A stretch of DNA of 64,000 bases, taken from Spartinivicinus ruber (GTDB lineage: Bacteria > Pseudomonadota > Gammaproteobacteria > Pseudomonadales > Zooshikellaceae). The DNA is taken from NCBI RefSeq assembly GCF_011009015.1, contig NZ_CP048878.1, positions 4,556,354 to 4,620,353 on the forward strand, read 5' to 3'. Below the pieces are notes generated by a model that saw only the letters and a list, made by a program, of their open reading frames with translations, made no database searches and was not told the DNA's origin. Within the stretch, counting starts at the first letter, position 1. Each line of letters starts with the position of its first letter. The position numbers were made by a program, and so were the translations under genes. Below are positions 18,691-27,903 of the stretch, in pieces.

Positions 18691-20832
18691 TCAAGCTGCA
18701 CATGGCTTAAAACAATGGTCATCAGTTACTAATCTTACTAACCCAGAAACATCTAAAATTAGTGCAACCGTTCCATCACCTAAAATTGTAGCTCCAGAAA
18801 TTCCAGTTACTTTATCATAATTAGCTTCAAGACTTTTAATAACAACCTGCTGCTGAGCTAAAAGGTCATCAACTAATAAACCAATTTTATTTCCATCTAC
18901 TTCTACCACTACCAGTAGCGCATTGGTTAAATCAGTGTTAGCTGCTGTTAGGTTCAATAATTGGTACAGTCTGATAACAGGGATATTTTCCTGACGCAAC
19001 CGGTATACTTCAAGAGCACCAGATACCTGCTGAATCGCACCAGGTATCATTAGTAATGATTCCACTATAGAATTCAACGGAATAACATAAGTTTCACTCC
19101 CCACTTTCACTAATTGCCCATCTAAAATAGCGAGGGTTAGTGGCAGCGCAATTTGAAAACGACTAAACAACCCCTGCTCGGATTCAACCGTAATATTTCC
19201 CCCCAAACTATAGATATTTTTTCTAACGACATCCATTCCAACCCCACGACCAGAAACATCTGTTACTGCTTTTTCAGTAGAAAAACCAGGCTCAAAAATC
19301 AGCTCAAAGATTTGGCTATCTGAAAAGTGTTCAGACGATTTAATTAGCCCCTTTGTTTCTGCTTTAGTTAAAATCGCTTGTCTATTTAAACCAGCACCAT
19401 CATCGTAAACCTCTATTATAATATTGCCACCACGATGGCATTCAGATAGCTTAATAGTACCTGTTTCAAACTTATTGTTTTGCATTCGTTGAGTTATTGC
19501 TTCAATACCATGATCCAAAGAGTTCCTAACCAAGTGAACTAATGGATCTGCCAGCTGTTCCATAACATTTTTATCTAACTCAGTACCTTCACCTTCAATT
19601 TTTAAGTCAACTTTTTTACCTAACTGATTTGCTAAATCATGAACTATTCGAGGGAAGCGATTAAAAATAAAACTAATAGGTACCATTCGAATCCGCATTA
19701 CACTTTCTTGCAGTTCCTTGGTATTTTGTAACAATTGGGTAAAGCCTGATTGTAGTCGCTCAATACAATCAAGGTTACCCTGAGAAAATAGGATGCCTAA
19801 CTCATACAACATTGACTGAGTAATCACCAACTCTCCCACCAAATTAAATAAATTATCAATTTTCTCAACATTAACCCGGATTGATTGATTACTTGTATTA
19901 ATAGTAAAGCTTTGCTCTTTTTTAACAGGGGTTAACTGTTGTACTTGACTAGATTGTCTAGTTAATTGCTCAGTAGGATCCAATAATGTATCTCGTTCAT
20001 CACTCTGTTTGTTCTCTTTACTATTTATCGATCTATCTTCATTATTTATTAATGGCGAAATTGTTAACTGGCAATCATCAGCTATCCATTCAAAAACCTC
20101 AAGAATATCTGATTTTGTTATCATTCCCCTTATCTGAATATGCCATGACAAATAACAGTCTTCGGGCTCAAAGAAAGCCCAATTGGGTAACTGTTTGATA
20201 TTAGTATTCACTGTTAGTTCAGCTAATTCAGACAGCTCTCTAATAAAACGAATAGGATCATTGCCTGTCAAAAAAATATTCTGGCTAGGAATAAAAATAA
20301 TTTCCCAGTTATTAATTAATTGTTCATCTTCACTCTTACCACCCGTTTGCAGAGTGTGATTTGCCCCATTGCTTTCGAACTGCTGCGTATGCTCAGCAAA
20401 GTTATGATAGTTATCAGCTTGTACTTCAGCACTGCCTAGATTTTTACTATTCACAATTGCTCGTAAAGAAGCTATAACAGCTTGTTGATTTACTAAAGGC
20501 TCTTGATTTCCTCCTTTTCTCATGTCAATTATTTTACGAACAGCATCAACTGCAGCTAACATTGGAGAAATATCTGACTGTAAAAGACACTTACTCCCAT
20601 CCCGAATAAAATCTAGGATAAACTCTAACTCATGGGTTATCCCTGCAATATCAATGAGATTAAAGGTGGCGGCTCCACCTTTAATCGAGTGCGCAGCCCT
20701 AAAAATATGATTAACTGTTTATTCATCTGCAGTGGCATTACCCAGTGCTAATAACCCTTGCTCAAGAATGTCTAAATTTTCAGTACATTCATCAAAAAAA
20801 ACCTGCTGAAACTGCTCAACATTTATTGTCAT
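18691..20832 (-). pseudogene. cheA: Chemotaxis histidine kinase CheA with a stop codon inside the Hpt domain
   Basis: The full frame from the ATG at 20832 would give 713 residues, but codon 38 is TAA (20719-20721). Beyond it the same frame carries the phosphotransfer motif AAHSIKGG with His at position 48, the canonical site. No ATG, GTG or TTG lies between the stop and His48; the next ATG is at 20562, giving a 623-residue product without the Hpt core. The rest is intact: dimerisation, ATPase N-box LVRNSLDHGIE, G2 block SGRGVGMDVV and the C-terminal CheW-like domain. Either the gene is inactive for autophosphorylation, or the stop is read through or a sequence error. Confidence 0.88.
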
Positions 20833-20912
20833 AAAATACCAACTTTATATTTACTTTACCTAGCTTGGATATTTCATCACACTACAGAAAAGAACCATTC
20901 AGTCTATTTAAA

Positions 20913-21274
20913 CTAATTTAATACTTTTTTAATCGTTTTAATTAAAGTAGTCGGTTCAAAAGGCTTCACAATCCATCCAGTGGCTCCCGCTTGCTTACCT
21001 TCATTTTTTTTGATGCCCCCGCTTCAGTCGTTAAAATTAAGATAGGAGTGAACTTATATTTTGGCATTTTACGTAACTCTGATACCAACTGAATGCCGTT
21101 CATATTAGGCATATTGACATCAGAAAGAATAATATCATAAGAGCCTTGTTTCGCAGTATTTAACGCTTCCTGACCATCACAACATGCTTTTACATCGTAG
21201 CCAGCTTCCTTTAAGGTAAGTGTCACCATTTGTCGCATTGATATAGAATCATCTGCTGTTAATATTTTAACCAT
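20913..21274 (-). pseudogene. cheY: CheY response regulator with a -1 frameshift in an A8 run
   Basis: A 120-residue receiver is expected. The frame from 21274 has the acidic pair in TADDS, phosphoacceptor Asp in ILSDVNMPNMNG and the Thr in ILTTEAGA, then shifts at an A8 run (21004-21011) and ends after 102 codons. Adding one A restores NEGKQAGATGWIVKPFEP, with the conserved Lys of the KPF motif, and a stop at 20913. The present product would lack Lys and the last helix. Transcriptional slippage on the A-run or a homopolymer sequencing error are alternatives to a true null allele. Confidence 0.88.
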
Positions 21275-21558
21275 AATAGTACCTTATTACTTAAAACCAG
21301 CTGCCACTATTTAAACCAGCTGTTGACTACGTCAGGTAAAAATAACCTTATGCACAGAAGTACTCTCAGCACTCATTCTCTAAAATAACTGTAACAATGT
21401 CATTAAACTTCTCTAAATTCCATCATCTCAAATAGATTCAAGTTAATCCCTAAAAGACTTAATATAGCTAGAAATCTATAATGTGGCATAGGTTGGATAG
21501 CTCAATACTCAGTGATAGCCAGCTTTTTGATGAGAATATCTATGTCACTTTATGATTT

Positions 21559-21807
21559 TCAAGCTATAGTTCCAATAACTATAGGTGAGGCATTAATGAT
21601 ATGAAACGTTTTGCTTTGCTTAAGAAACTCTTGTTGACAAACAAGTAATAACTGTAAGCCAGCAGTGTCTATTGATTGAACCTGACTACAATCTATCCCC
21701 AGAGAATTTCTTTGCTGAATATGTTCTGTTAGTTCTCTATAAAGCTGTTCTATCTGCTTAATATCAACAGACTCTGGTAGCTTTACAGTGTGAGAATCTG
21801 CATCCAT
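21559..21807 (-). CDS. STAS-domain protein at the head of the chemotaxis cluster
   Basis: 82 residues from the ATG at 21807 (MDADSHTV; AAAGG upstream); a longer reading from 21858 lacks support. The block LGIDCSQVQSIDTAGLQLLL is the anti-sigma-antagonist/STAS core, with Ser/Thr near the phosphorylation position. STAS proteins commonly begin chemotaxis clusters of this kind. The C terminus stops soon after strand 4 (IVIGTIA) and is shorter than usual, so it may also be truncated. Confidence 0.7.
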   Translation of the reverse strand: MDADSHTVKLPESVDIKQIEQLYRELTEHIQQRNSLGIDCSQVQSIDTAGLQLLLVCQQEFLKQSKTFHIINASPIVIGTIA

Positions 21808-21858
21808 GCACCAACCTTTATTAGTAATAATAACAACTCTATAATATGTATTATACAA

Positions 21859-22249
21859 CTTTTATAGCATAAAATTTTCTTCTTTGTACCTAAACATTCA
21901 ACCTACTATAAAGTCGGATGAAATGAATACCATTAGTGTGTGAGAAAAAGCTATAAACACTATAAATACAGTATTCTTGAATCACTATTATTACCCAGAA
22001 GTATCCTTTGCTACCGACTTTTTAGTAATAGCCTTATACTAGTTAGCTATTAATATTTTTTAACAATAAAGTATGAAGCAAACTAATTATTTGAGAAAAT
22101 AATATTGCTAACTATAATTACATTCATCTAAAACTTAGTGTCAATAAAATTGCGAATAAATGTCCAAGCTGATACAAAAGTGCATACTTTATATCGAGTT
22201 GTTATGTAACTTCGAAAATAAGGGTTCAGCAATAATTTTGTCAGACATA
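21859..22249. other. Gene-free region upstream of the chemotaxis cluster
   Basis: About 390 AT-rich bases with no supported frame. It should contain the promoter reading leftward into the STAS gene. No motif stood out. Confidence 0.4.
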
Positions 22250-22278
22250 AAAATGCCCCATGCTATGTGGGGCATTTT
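22250..22278 (-). terminator. Rho-independent terminator after the DUF748 gene
   Basis: AAAATGCCCCA and TGGGGCATTTT form a perfect 11-bp stem around a 7-base loop, followed by a T run on the minus strand. It lies 28 bases after the stop. Confidence 0.85.
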
Positions 22279-22305
22279 GGCTAATCAGTAATAAAATTTT
22301 ATTTA

Positions 22306-25143
22306 TCAGGGGGCATTAATTGTTAGTACAGTAGAAACATCTCCTTTAACCTTTTCTTTTATGTCTTTAACATCAAGGGTATATATTCTCTCTTTATTAA
22401 TATTACCTTGCCGAACTATATACTCGCTAACCACTTTTGCTCTTCGCTTGGCCAAACTAGTTAATGAATTATTTTTTACCTTTACAGTGCCTGTATATAA
22501 ACGTGTCAGAAACTCAATTGTCATTGAGTCATTAGTAATAATTCCCTCTTTATCTAGCTGGGCCATTAACCACCTTTTTTTCTGCTTGTCAGATATACTC
22601 TCAATTTCACCCAAATCTTTTTTAATATTGTCTAATATAGTCTGCTGAGCCAAACCAGGCTTGTCTTGCTCAGTATCAAACTGTCCCTCAACCTCCAGAA
22701 TCAAATTTGGCCTCTTATTGAGCAGCTTTATTATCGCCACTAACTTCTCTTGTTCAGTCTTAGGTAACTCATAACTGCCTGGTTTGAACTTAATCAAATT
22801 AACATCTGTTCCAGAAAAATCGACTAGGCCTCCCAATAAATTAAATGGTGATGCAGCGATACTTTTAAATATTTTCAAAACAGCATCCACGACTAGTTGA
22901 CCATATTTAACATCTGGCTTGCTAAAGTCACCTTTAACAGGTACATCAAGTGCTATTTTCCCTTTACTGTCTTCTAACAATGCCAATGCTAGTTTAACCG
23001 GTGCATCAACAGCTTCTTTACTAGCTGTTTTATTACCTAATTTAAGCTTATTTAAAGTGACTTTATTATCAGATTGCAGGCTAAAATCCTTAACATTATA
23101 GTAAAGTGTTGCTCCTAGTTTTCCTCTTTTAATTGGATAACCTAAATACTTAGCTGCATAGCTACTAAATATGGGTAAAGACATATTGTTTGCTGCAAAT
23201 TTTATTGATGCTAGTTTTCTGGGGTTGAGTGGTATTAGTTCACCTTCTATTTTTAAGTCAGAATCAGCAATCAAGGCACTAAGCTGTAAATTAGACTTTT
23301 TCTCTTCACTTGATAACTGTTTTATTTTTCCAAAAATTTTACTCAAATTAAGTTCTGCTACAGGTGTTACCGTTTCATCACGAAAATCTAAATCACCCTC
23401 TTTAATCTCAATTGCCCCAATAAACCATTCCCAGGGCTTTGTATCATTCTGCTGTGAGGTTGTTTGATTGCTATTAGTTTTTGCTTGGGCTTTATTAGCC
23501 TGCGGCAATAAGGGACTGAAATTCCACTGTTGCTCTGGTTCTCTTTGTAAAAATACTTTAGGTGAGTTCAAAGCAATAGCAGTAATGTTGAGCTTATTTG
23601 GTAACAAGGAAATACCTTGTAAGCTCAGCTGTTTACCTTGCCCTATCAACTTGTTGGTCTTCGTTTCCTTTAATAACCAATTATCCCATTGAAAATCACC
23701 AGCCATCTGATACGGCTCTGTTTCATTATCTGGTTGCCATTTAGCTTTTACTTTTGTTTTAATGGCTCCCTGCAATTCAGCAGCTAAAAAAGGTTGCCAA
23801 TATCTCTGATAAGGATCTACTAAAAACTCATCCAGTTCAGCTTCAGTTTCCAACTGCAAAGGATTTAAGTGAATATCACTTGATAACTTAAATTTCCCCC
23901 CTGCTGCCAGCTGTCCTTTAGCATTTATCTGTAAAGGTTGTTTTTTTTGATTATTCCACGCCTTTGCTGATACCTCAGCTAATGTTAGCTGATGATTAGC
24001 TTCTGGCTGAATACTCAAGTCATTTAAGCTCAGCTGACTATTTGTGATAGCACCCTGATGCCAACTAATTTGCCAAAGCTTTGTAGTACTTTCTTTCGTC
24101 GTATCTTTCAATGTATTATTTTTTGGCTGTGTTTCTTCCTTAGTTTGAAAGGCAGTCACCCAGTTTAGCTGCCTCTGTTGGTCAAGTTTTCCTCGCCAAA
24201 CTATATTTTCTATCTGCCATTTGCCTAAATTCAACTGATTAGCAGGCCACTTAAAGCTACCATCATTAAGCGTAAAGTTATCAACCGTCAATTTAGCCTG
24301 TTCTTTTTTAGCTAATTTTAAGTCTAGTTTATCTAAACCAATTACAATTTTTTCTAATGATACTGCCAAATTTTTCTGTTGTTTTTTCACTTCAATTTCA
24401 GTTTTAAACTCACGTAGCTCTCCTTGCTTTAAGTTGACCGGTAACGTTAGGGGTAATAATTGCAGAATAGCCGGGATATTAATTTGCTGAATTGCAGCCT
24501 CCCCTTTAACCAACAATGGAATTAAGGCAGTTTCGCCTTGCCATGAAAGCAAGCCATCACTTGCTGCAGCTAAATCCAATTTGGTTTTAAAGGACTGTGA
24601 AAAGTCGCTGGTTAAATTTTCTAATAAAAAATTAATGTCATTCAACTGATAATTAACCGGCGCATCATTTTGGTAAGCACCGTAGTAAATATGACCATCT
24701 TTTATGAAAGCTTCCTGAATAGCGAAGTCTATTGTTTTTTGGTCCGTCGTTTCGGCATCTTTATTGTCAGGTAATGTTAATGATTCAAAATTCCAGACAT
24801 TTTGTTTATCACGTTGCAGCCACAAAGCTGGCTCAATAACAGCTATTTGTTCGATAACAATACGACGATTGAGTAATTGTCGCATACTGATATCAGCACG
24901 TAACTCATGCCATTTAAAAAAAGGAGACTGCTGCTGTTTAATGATGCCTTTCTCAATAGTGACTGTACCTGTAATAGGGTTTAACCAAATGTTCGAAGCC
25001 GAATACTTCACCCCAAACTGCTCACCAATAGTCGGTAATAGCCAAATATTCAATGCCCAGGGAATGATAAGGCATATCAACAGCAATAAAATGGCTATTG
25101 TCACTAGAGTCCCACGAAAAATACTACGCGTTTTAGATATCAT
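22306..25143 (-). CDS. DUF748/AsmA-like envelope protein
   Basis: 945 residues with one N-terminal membrane anchor (about 12-36) and a very long extracytoplasmic body of repeating beta-rich units, as in DUF748 and AsmA-like proteins. The C-terminal third contains the typical LGNKTASKEAVDAPVKLALALLED and KPGSYELPKTEQEKL blocks. AsmA-like proteins are thought to bridge inner and outer membranes for lipid transport or envelope homeostasis; a specific role here is not shown. It has its own ribosome site (AGGG) and terminator. Confidence 0.85.
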   Translation of the reverse strand: MISKTRSIFRGTLVTIAILLLLICLIIPWALNIWLLPTIGEQFGVKYSASNIWLNPITGTVTIEKGIIKQQQSPFFKWHELRADISMRQLLNRRIVIEQIAVIEPALWLQRDKQNVWNFESLTLPDNKDAETTDQKTIDFAIQEAFIKDGHIYYGAYQNDAPVNYQLNDINFLLENLTSDFSQSFKTKLDLAAASDGLLSWQGETALIPLLVKGEAAIQQINIPAILQLLPLTLPVNLKQGELREFKTEIEVKKQQKNLAVSLEKIVIGLDKLDLKLAKKEQAKLTVDNFTLNDGSFKWPANQLNLGKWQIENIVWRGKLDQQRQLNWVTAFQTKEETQPKNNTLKDTTKESTTKLWQISWHQGAITNSQLSLNDLSIQPEANHQLTLAEVSAKAWNNQKKQPLQINAKGQLAAGGKFKLSSDIHLNPLQLETEAELDEFLVDPYQRYWQPFLAAELQGAIKTKVKAKWQPDNETEPYQMAGDFQWDNWLLKETKTNKLIGQGKQLSLQGISLLPNKLNITAIALNSPKVFLQREPEQQWNFSPLLPQANKAQAKTNSNQTTSQQNDTKPWEWFIGAIEIKEGDLDFRDETVTPVAELNLSKIFGKIKQLSSEEKKSNLQLSALIADSDLKIEGELIPLNPRKLASIKFAANNMSLPIFSSYAAKYLGYPIKRGKLGATLYYNVKDFSLQSDNKVTLNKLKLGNKTASKEAVDAPVKLALALLEDSKGKIALDVPVKGDFSKPDVKYGQLVVDAVLKIFKSIAASPFNLLGGLVDFSGTDVNLIKFKPGSYELPKTEQEKLVAIIKLLNKRPNLILEVEGQFDTEQDKPGLAQQTILDNIKKDLGEIESISDKQKKRWLMAQLDKEGIITNDSMTIEFLTRLYTGTVKVKNNSLTSLAKRRAKVVSEYIVRQGNINKERIYTLDVKDIKEKVKGDVSTVLTINAP

Positions 25144-25203
25144 TAATCACCCTGCCTCGTTATTACCAGCCTGCTTATACTACCCTGGACTGCTTTCTAC
25201 TGA

Positions 25204-25992
25204 CTATGCGGGGATGTCAAAAAGGTGATTAATTGAGCCTTTTGAAGTGTCAAATCTCAATTCATTGCTGTGATGAATAGCACGAGTTACCCATGACTTT
25301 GCTGAACGAATGGCATCTAACTGGTCTGGCACTTTGCTTAAATAAACGACAAGTGCCGCTGCCAGGCTACAACCAGCGCCTACTACTGGCATGTGATCTT
25401 GCTTAGCTGCTAACTCCACACAACTCTCAGTAGTAGCATAACAGTCGATAACAAACTCATCTGACCAGTTTCCCCCGGTAATAAGTAATTGTCCATTACC
25501 CTGTTTCAGTAGCTGTAACGCTAATTGTTGCATTTCAGGGAAATCACTAGGGTACTTTTGATCAGTCAACCAAGCAGCCTCCTCACAGTTCAAGCAAGTA
25601 ATGTCTGCTTTTTTCATTAAGTTAAATACAATACTTTTTACTGTTTCTGCGGGCAGCCCATGCTTATTGTTCAATAGTGCAAACCCAGGTGAAAATACCC
25701 ACTTCAACTGTTGTTGCTCAGATAATAACGTTATTATCCTCTGTGTCAGAGTTTCATTTCCTAGCCAGCCAACTTTACAACAGCTGATGGGGGTCGTTGC
25801 TAAAACAGCTTCCAGCTGACCAGTTACAATATCATTACTGAGCTCTGTATATAGATCCGTTCCATGGGCAGTAATTGCAGTAACGACAGAGGTACTATAG
25901 GCCCCCAGTGCAGTGAATGTTTTTACATCCGCCTGAATCCCAAACCAGCCCACCGAATCTGAAAGTGAAATCGTCAAAACATTAGTAATCAT
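25204..25992 (-). CDS. ThiD-like hydroxymethylpyrimidine/phosphomethylpyrimidine kinase family protein
   Basis: 262 residues from the ATG at 25992 (AGGG eight bases before). It follows the ThiD fold: GIQADVKTFTALGAYSTSVVTAITAHGT at the start and VGAGCSLAAALVVYL at the end, keeping the Cys and GAGC anion-hole region. The usual GSDSSGGAG N-terminal substrate motif is altered to LSDSVGWFG, so substrate use may differ from canonical HMP-P kinase. No other thiamine gene is adjacent. It could be a divergent pyridoxal/HMP kinase. Confidence 0.75.
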   Translation of the reverse strand: MITNVLTISLSDSVGWFGIQADVKTFTALGAYSTSVVTAITAHGTDLYTELSNDIVTGQLEAVLATTPISCCKVGWLGNETLTQRIITLLSEQQQLKWVFSPGFALLNNKHGLPAETVKSIVFNLMKKADITCLNCEEAAWLTDQKYPSDFPEMQQLALQLLKQGNGQLLITGGNWSDEFVIDCYATTESCVELAAKQDHMPVVGAGCSLAAALVVYLSKVPDQLDAIRSAKSWVTRAIHHSNELRFDTSKGSINHLFDIPA

Positions 25993-26201
25993 AGCCAACC
26001 CTAAAAGTCACTCGCGGAGGGTATATAAAGTTAAACATAGGAGGGTCGCCATCAGTCTGCTAGCTCAGTTTGCAATATAGCGGTTCTTTGTTAACAAGAT
26101 CTCATCACTCACTTTTAAGCCCTTCACTTTCTCTATAGATGTTTATACTTACTAATAAGCTTTTCGTGAACTCGAGGGATTGACGAACAAAGGAAGGGCT
26201 T

Positions 26202-26744
26202 ATGAAACGTTTATATTACCTTACCGAAAACATTGATAGTGCTGACCTTATTTCTGCTGACTTACACAAAGAAGGGGTAAGTGACTGGCGCTTTCATATC
26301 ATGACCAAAGACGAAGCTGGCTTATATCACCACCACTTGCATGGCGCCACGCCATTTCAGCGTTATGACATTATCCATCGTGGCGAGCAAGGTGCTCTGA
26401 TAGGTATTACTTTAGGGCTGATTGCCAACCTAATATTACTGTTGACCAGCGTGGTTGACAGCCTAAACCTCCTTACTATGCTTCTGTTAACAACCGTTTT
26501 TGCCTTGTTTGGTGCGTGGACAGGAGGCCTGGTTGGGCTGGCTCATGACCACTATAAAATAGAGCGCTTTAAACCAGAGTTAGAAAAAGGCAAATATTTA
26601 GTTATGGTTGATGTAAAAAAAGCTGAAGAAGAAACTGTGCGATTTGTTATGAGTCGCTATCACCCTGAAGCAACCTTATTGGCAGAAGATTCACCTTTTT
26701 CAAACCCTTTTGTCAACCGAGTTGCTGCTAAAGCTTCTCAATAG
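26202..26744 (+). CDS. Two-helix membrane protein of unknown function
   Basis: 180 residues. A soluble N-terminal domain of about 65 residues is followed by two adjacent hydrophobic helices (about 66-85 and 90-112, the second Gly-rich) and a soluble C-terminal domain with VMVDVKKAEEE. A strong AGGAAGGG ribosome site supports the start. The layout resembles small gammaproteobacterial membrane proteins with ACT-like soluble parts, but no function is known to me. Confidence 0.65.
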   Translation: MKRLYYLTENIDSADLISADLHKEGVSDWRFHIMTKDEAGLYHHHLHGATPFQRYDIIHRGEQGALIGITLGLIANLILLLTSVVDSLNLLTMLLLTTVFALFGAWTGGLVGLAHDHYKIERFKPELEKGKYLVMVDVKKAEEETVRFVMSRYHPEATLLAEDSPFSNPFVNRVAAKASQ

Positions 26745-27011
26745 TGCTACAAAGCACGCCTTGCAAATAACGACTCAGTGGCCTGCTATAATTGGTTACT
26801 TTATTTAAGCCTGTCTAACTGGCGGGCCACCTGATTAGTTCTTCAACTTTCAATCCCACTAGCTTCCAACCAAATAGCAGCTGTTAATATTTTCGGTATT
26901 TAAAGCCATATTGGTTATTTAATGCAGTTATTTACACTACAAGTGTTGATCAAGGCAACTTTGTGGTGAAAACTAGCCCTAATAAATAATAGTGAGCTAT
27001 TTGATCTTTTG

Positions 27012-27644
27012 ATGGAAAAAAACACATACCATCACGGTAATTTACGATCAGCAGTGTTAGCTGCTGCATTAACACGCCTGACCTCAGAAGGCCCTGAAAA
27101 GCTCAGTCTAAGGGGACTTGCCCGAGATGTAGGGGTTTCAGCAACAGCTCTTTACCGTCATTTCAGTGATAAAGATGCTTTACTGGTTACTTTAGCCAAA
27201 GAAGGCTTTGACTGTTTATCTCAAGCCATTGCCACTGCTCAACAACAAGCGGTAAACCCAGCAGAATCATTATTAGCTGCAGGACGAGCTTATGTTCAAT
27301 TTGCCCTGACTCATCCACAACAATATCGCCTGATGTTTGGCCGCTATTTTTGTGGAGAAGATGCGAACCCACCCGAGGATTTGGATAGTGCTGCCAATCA
27401 AGCTTACCAGGTACTTGCTAACATTATTGAGCAAGGCATTGAGTCTAGACAGTTTACAGCAAAGCTTGCCAAGGTTCATGCGGTGGCCGCTTGGTCAATG
27501 GTACATGGGTTAGCATCATTGTTGATTGATGGGCTTCTGGTTAACTCTCCTAGTAAAGCGATTAACCTTTCCCCTGAAGAGCTTGGCCCTTACATTGAGC
27601 AAGCAACTGAAACCTTTTTAAACGGCATAATAGCCAAAGGCTGA
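27012..27644 (+). CDS. TetR/AcrR family transcriptional regulator
   Basis: 210 residues from the ATG at 27012. The N-terminal HTH is clear: LRGLARDVGVSATALYRHFSDKDALLVTLA. The C-terminal ligand domain with AGRAYVQFALTHPQQYRLMFG and AWSMVHGLASLLIDG is the WHG type found in TetR repressors of detoxification or fatty-acid genes. The regulated gene is not adjacent on the same strand. The inducer is unknown. Confidence 0.88.
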   Translation: MEKNTYHHGNLRSAVLAAALTRLTSEGPEKLSLRGLARDVGVSATALYRHFSDKDALLVTLAKEGFDCLSQAIATAQQQAVNPAESLLAAGRAYVQFALTHPQQYRLMFGRYFCGEDANPPEDLDSAANQAYQVLANIIEQGIESRQFTAKLAKVHAVAAWSMVHGLASLLIDGLLVNSPSKAINLSPEELGPYIEQATETFLNGIIAKG

Positions 27645-27718
27645 TTCCTTTGTAGTCGCTTGACTGCGCTAAAGGCTGTTCTAGGCTTATTAATAGAAGT
27701 ATTGAAACGAATAAGTTT

Positions 27719-27835
27719 GTGTTAAAAAGTCGTTATCAACATTTAGACAAAGTAGAACATCAAATTGGTGATGTTGGGCTGTGGGTAATTACTTTCGGGG
27801 CAATCTGTTTGTCCCTCTTTCTGCTACTAATGTAG
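27719..27835 (+). CDS. Possible 38-residue membrane peptide
   Basis: A GTG-initiated frame: a charged half containing KVEHQ, then a hydrophobic stretch ending SLFLLL, and stop TAG. A perfect hairpin begins eight bases later. No good ribosome site is visible, so this is only a candidate small protein. Confidence 0.3.
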   Translation: MLKSRYQHLDKVEHQIGDVGLWVITFGAICLSLFLLLM

Positions 27836-27842
27836 TAGATTT

Positions 27843-27866
27843 CAGCCCTTGCTTCGGCAAGGGCTG
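27843..27866. terminator. Perfect 10-bp hairpin with TTCG tetraloop
   Basis: CAGCCCTTGC and GCAAGGGCTG close a TTCG loop. It lies between the plus-strand TetR region and the end of putP, so it may end transcription from either side. No long T-tract is present. Confidence 0.6.
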
Positions 27867-27903
27867 ATGACTAGTGGCCTACCACAGTTATCAAACCAGC
27901 ATT

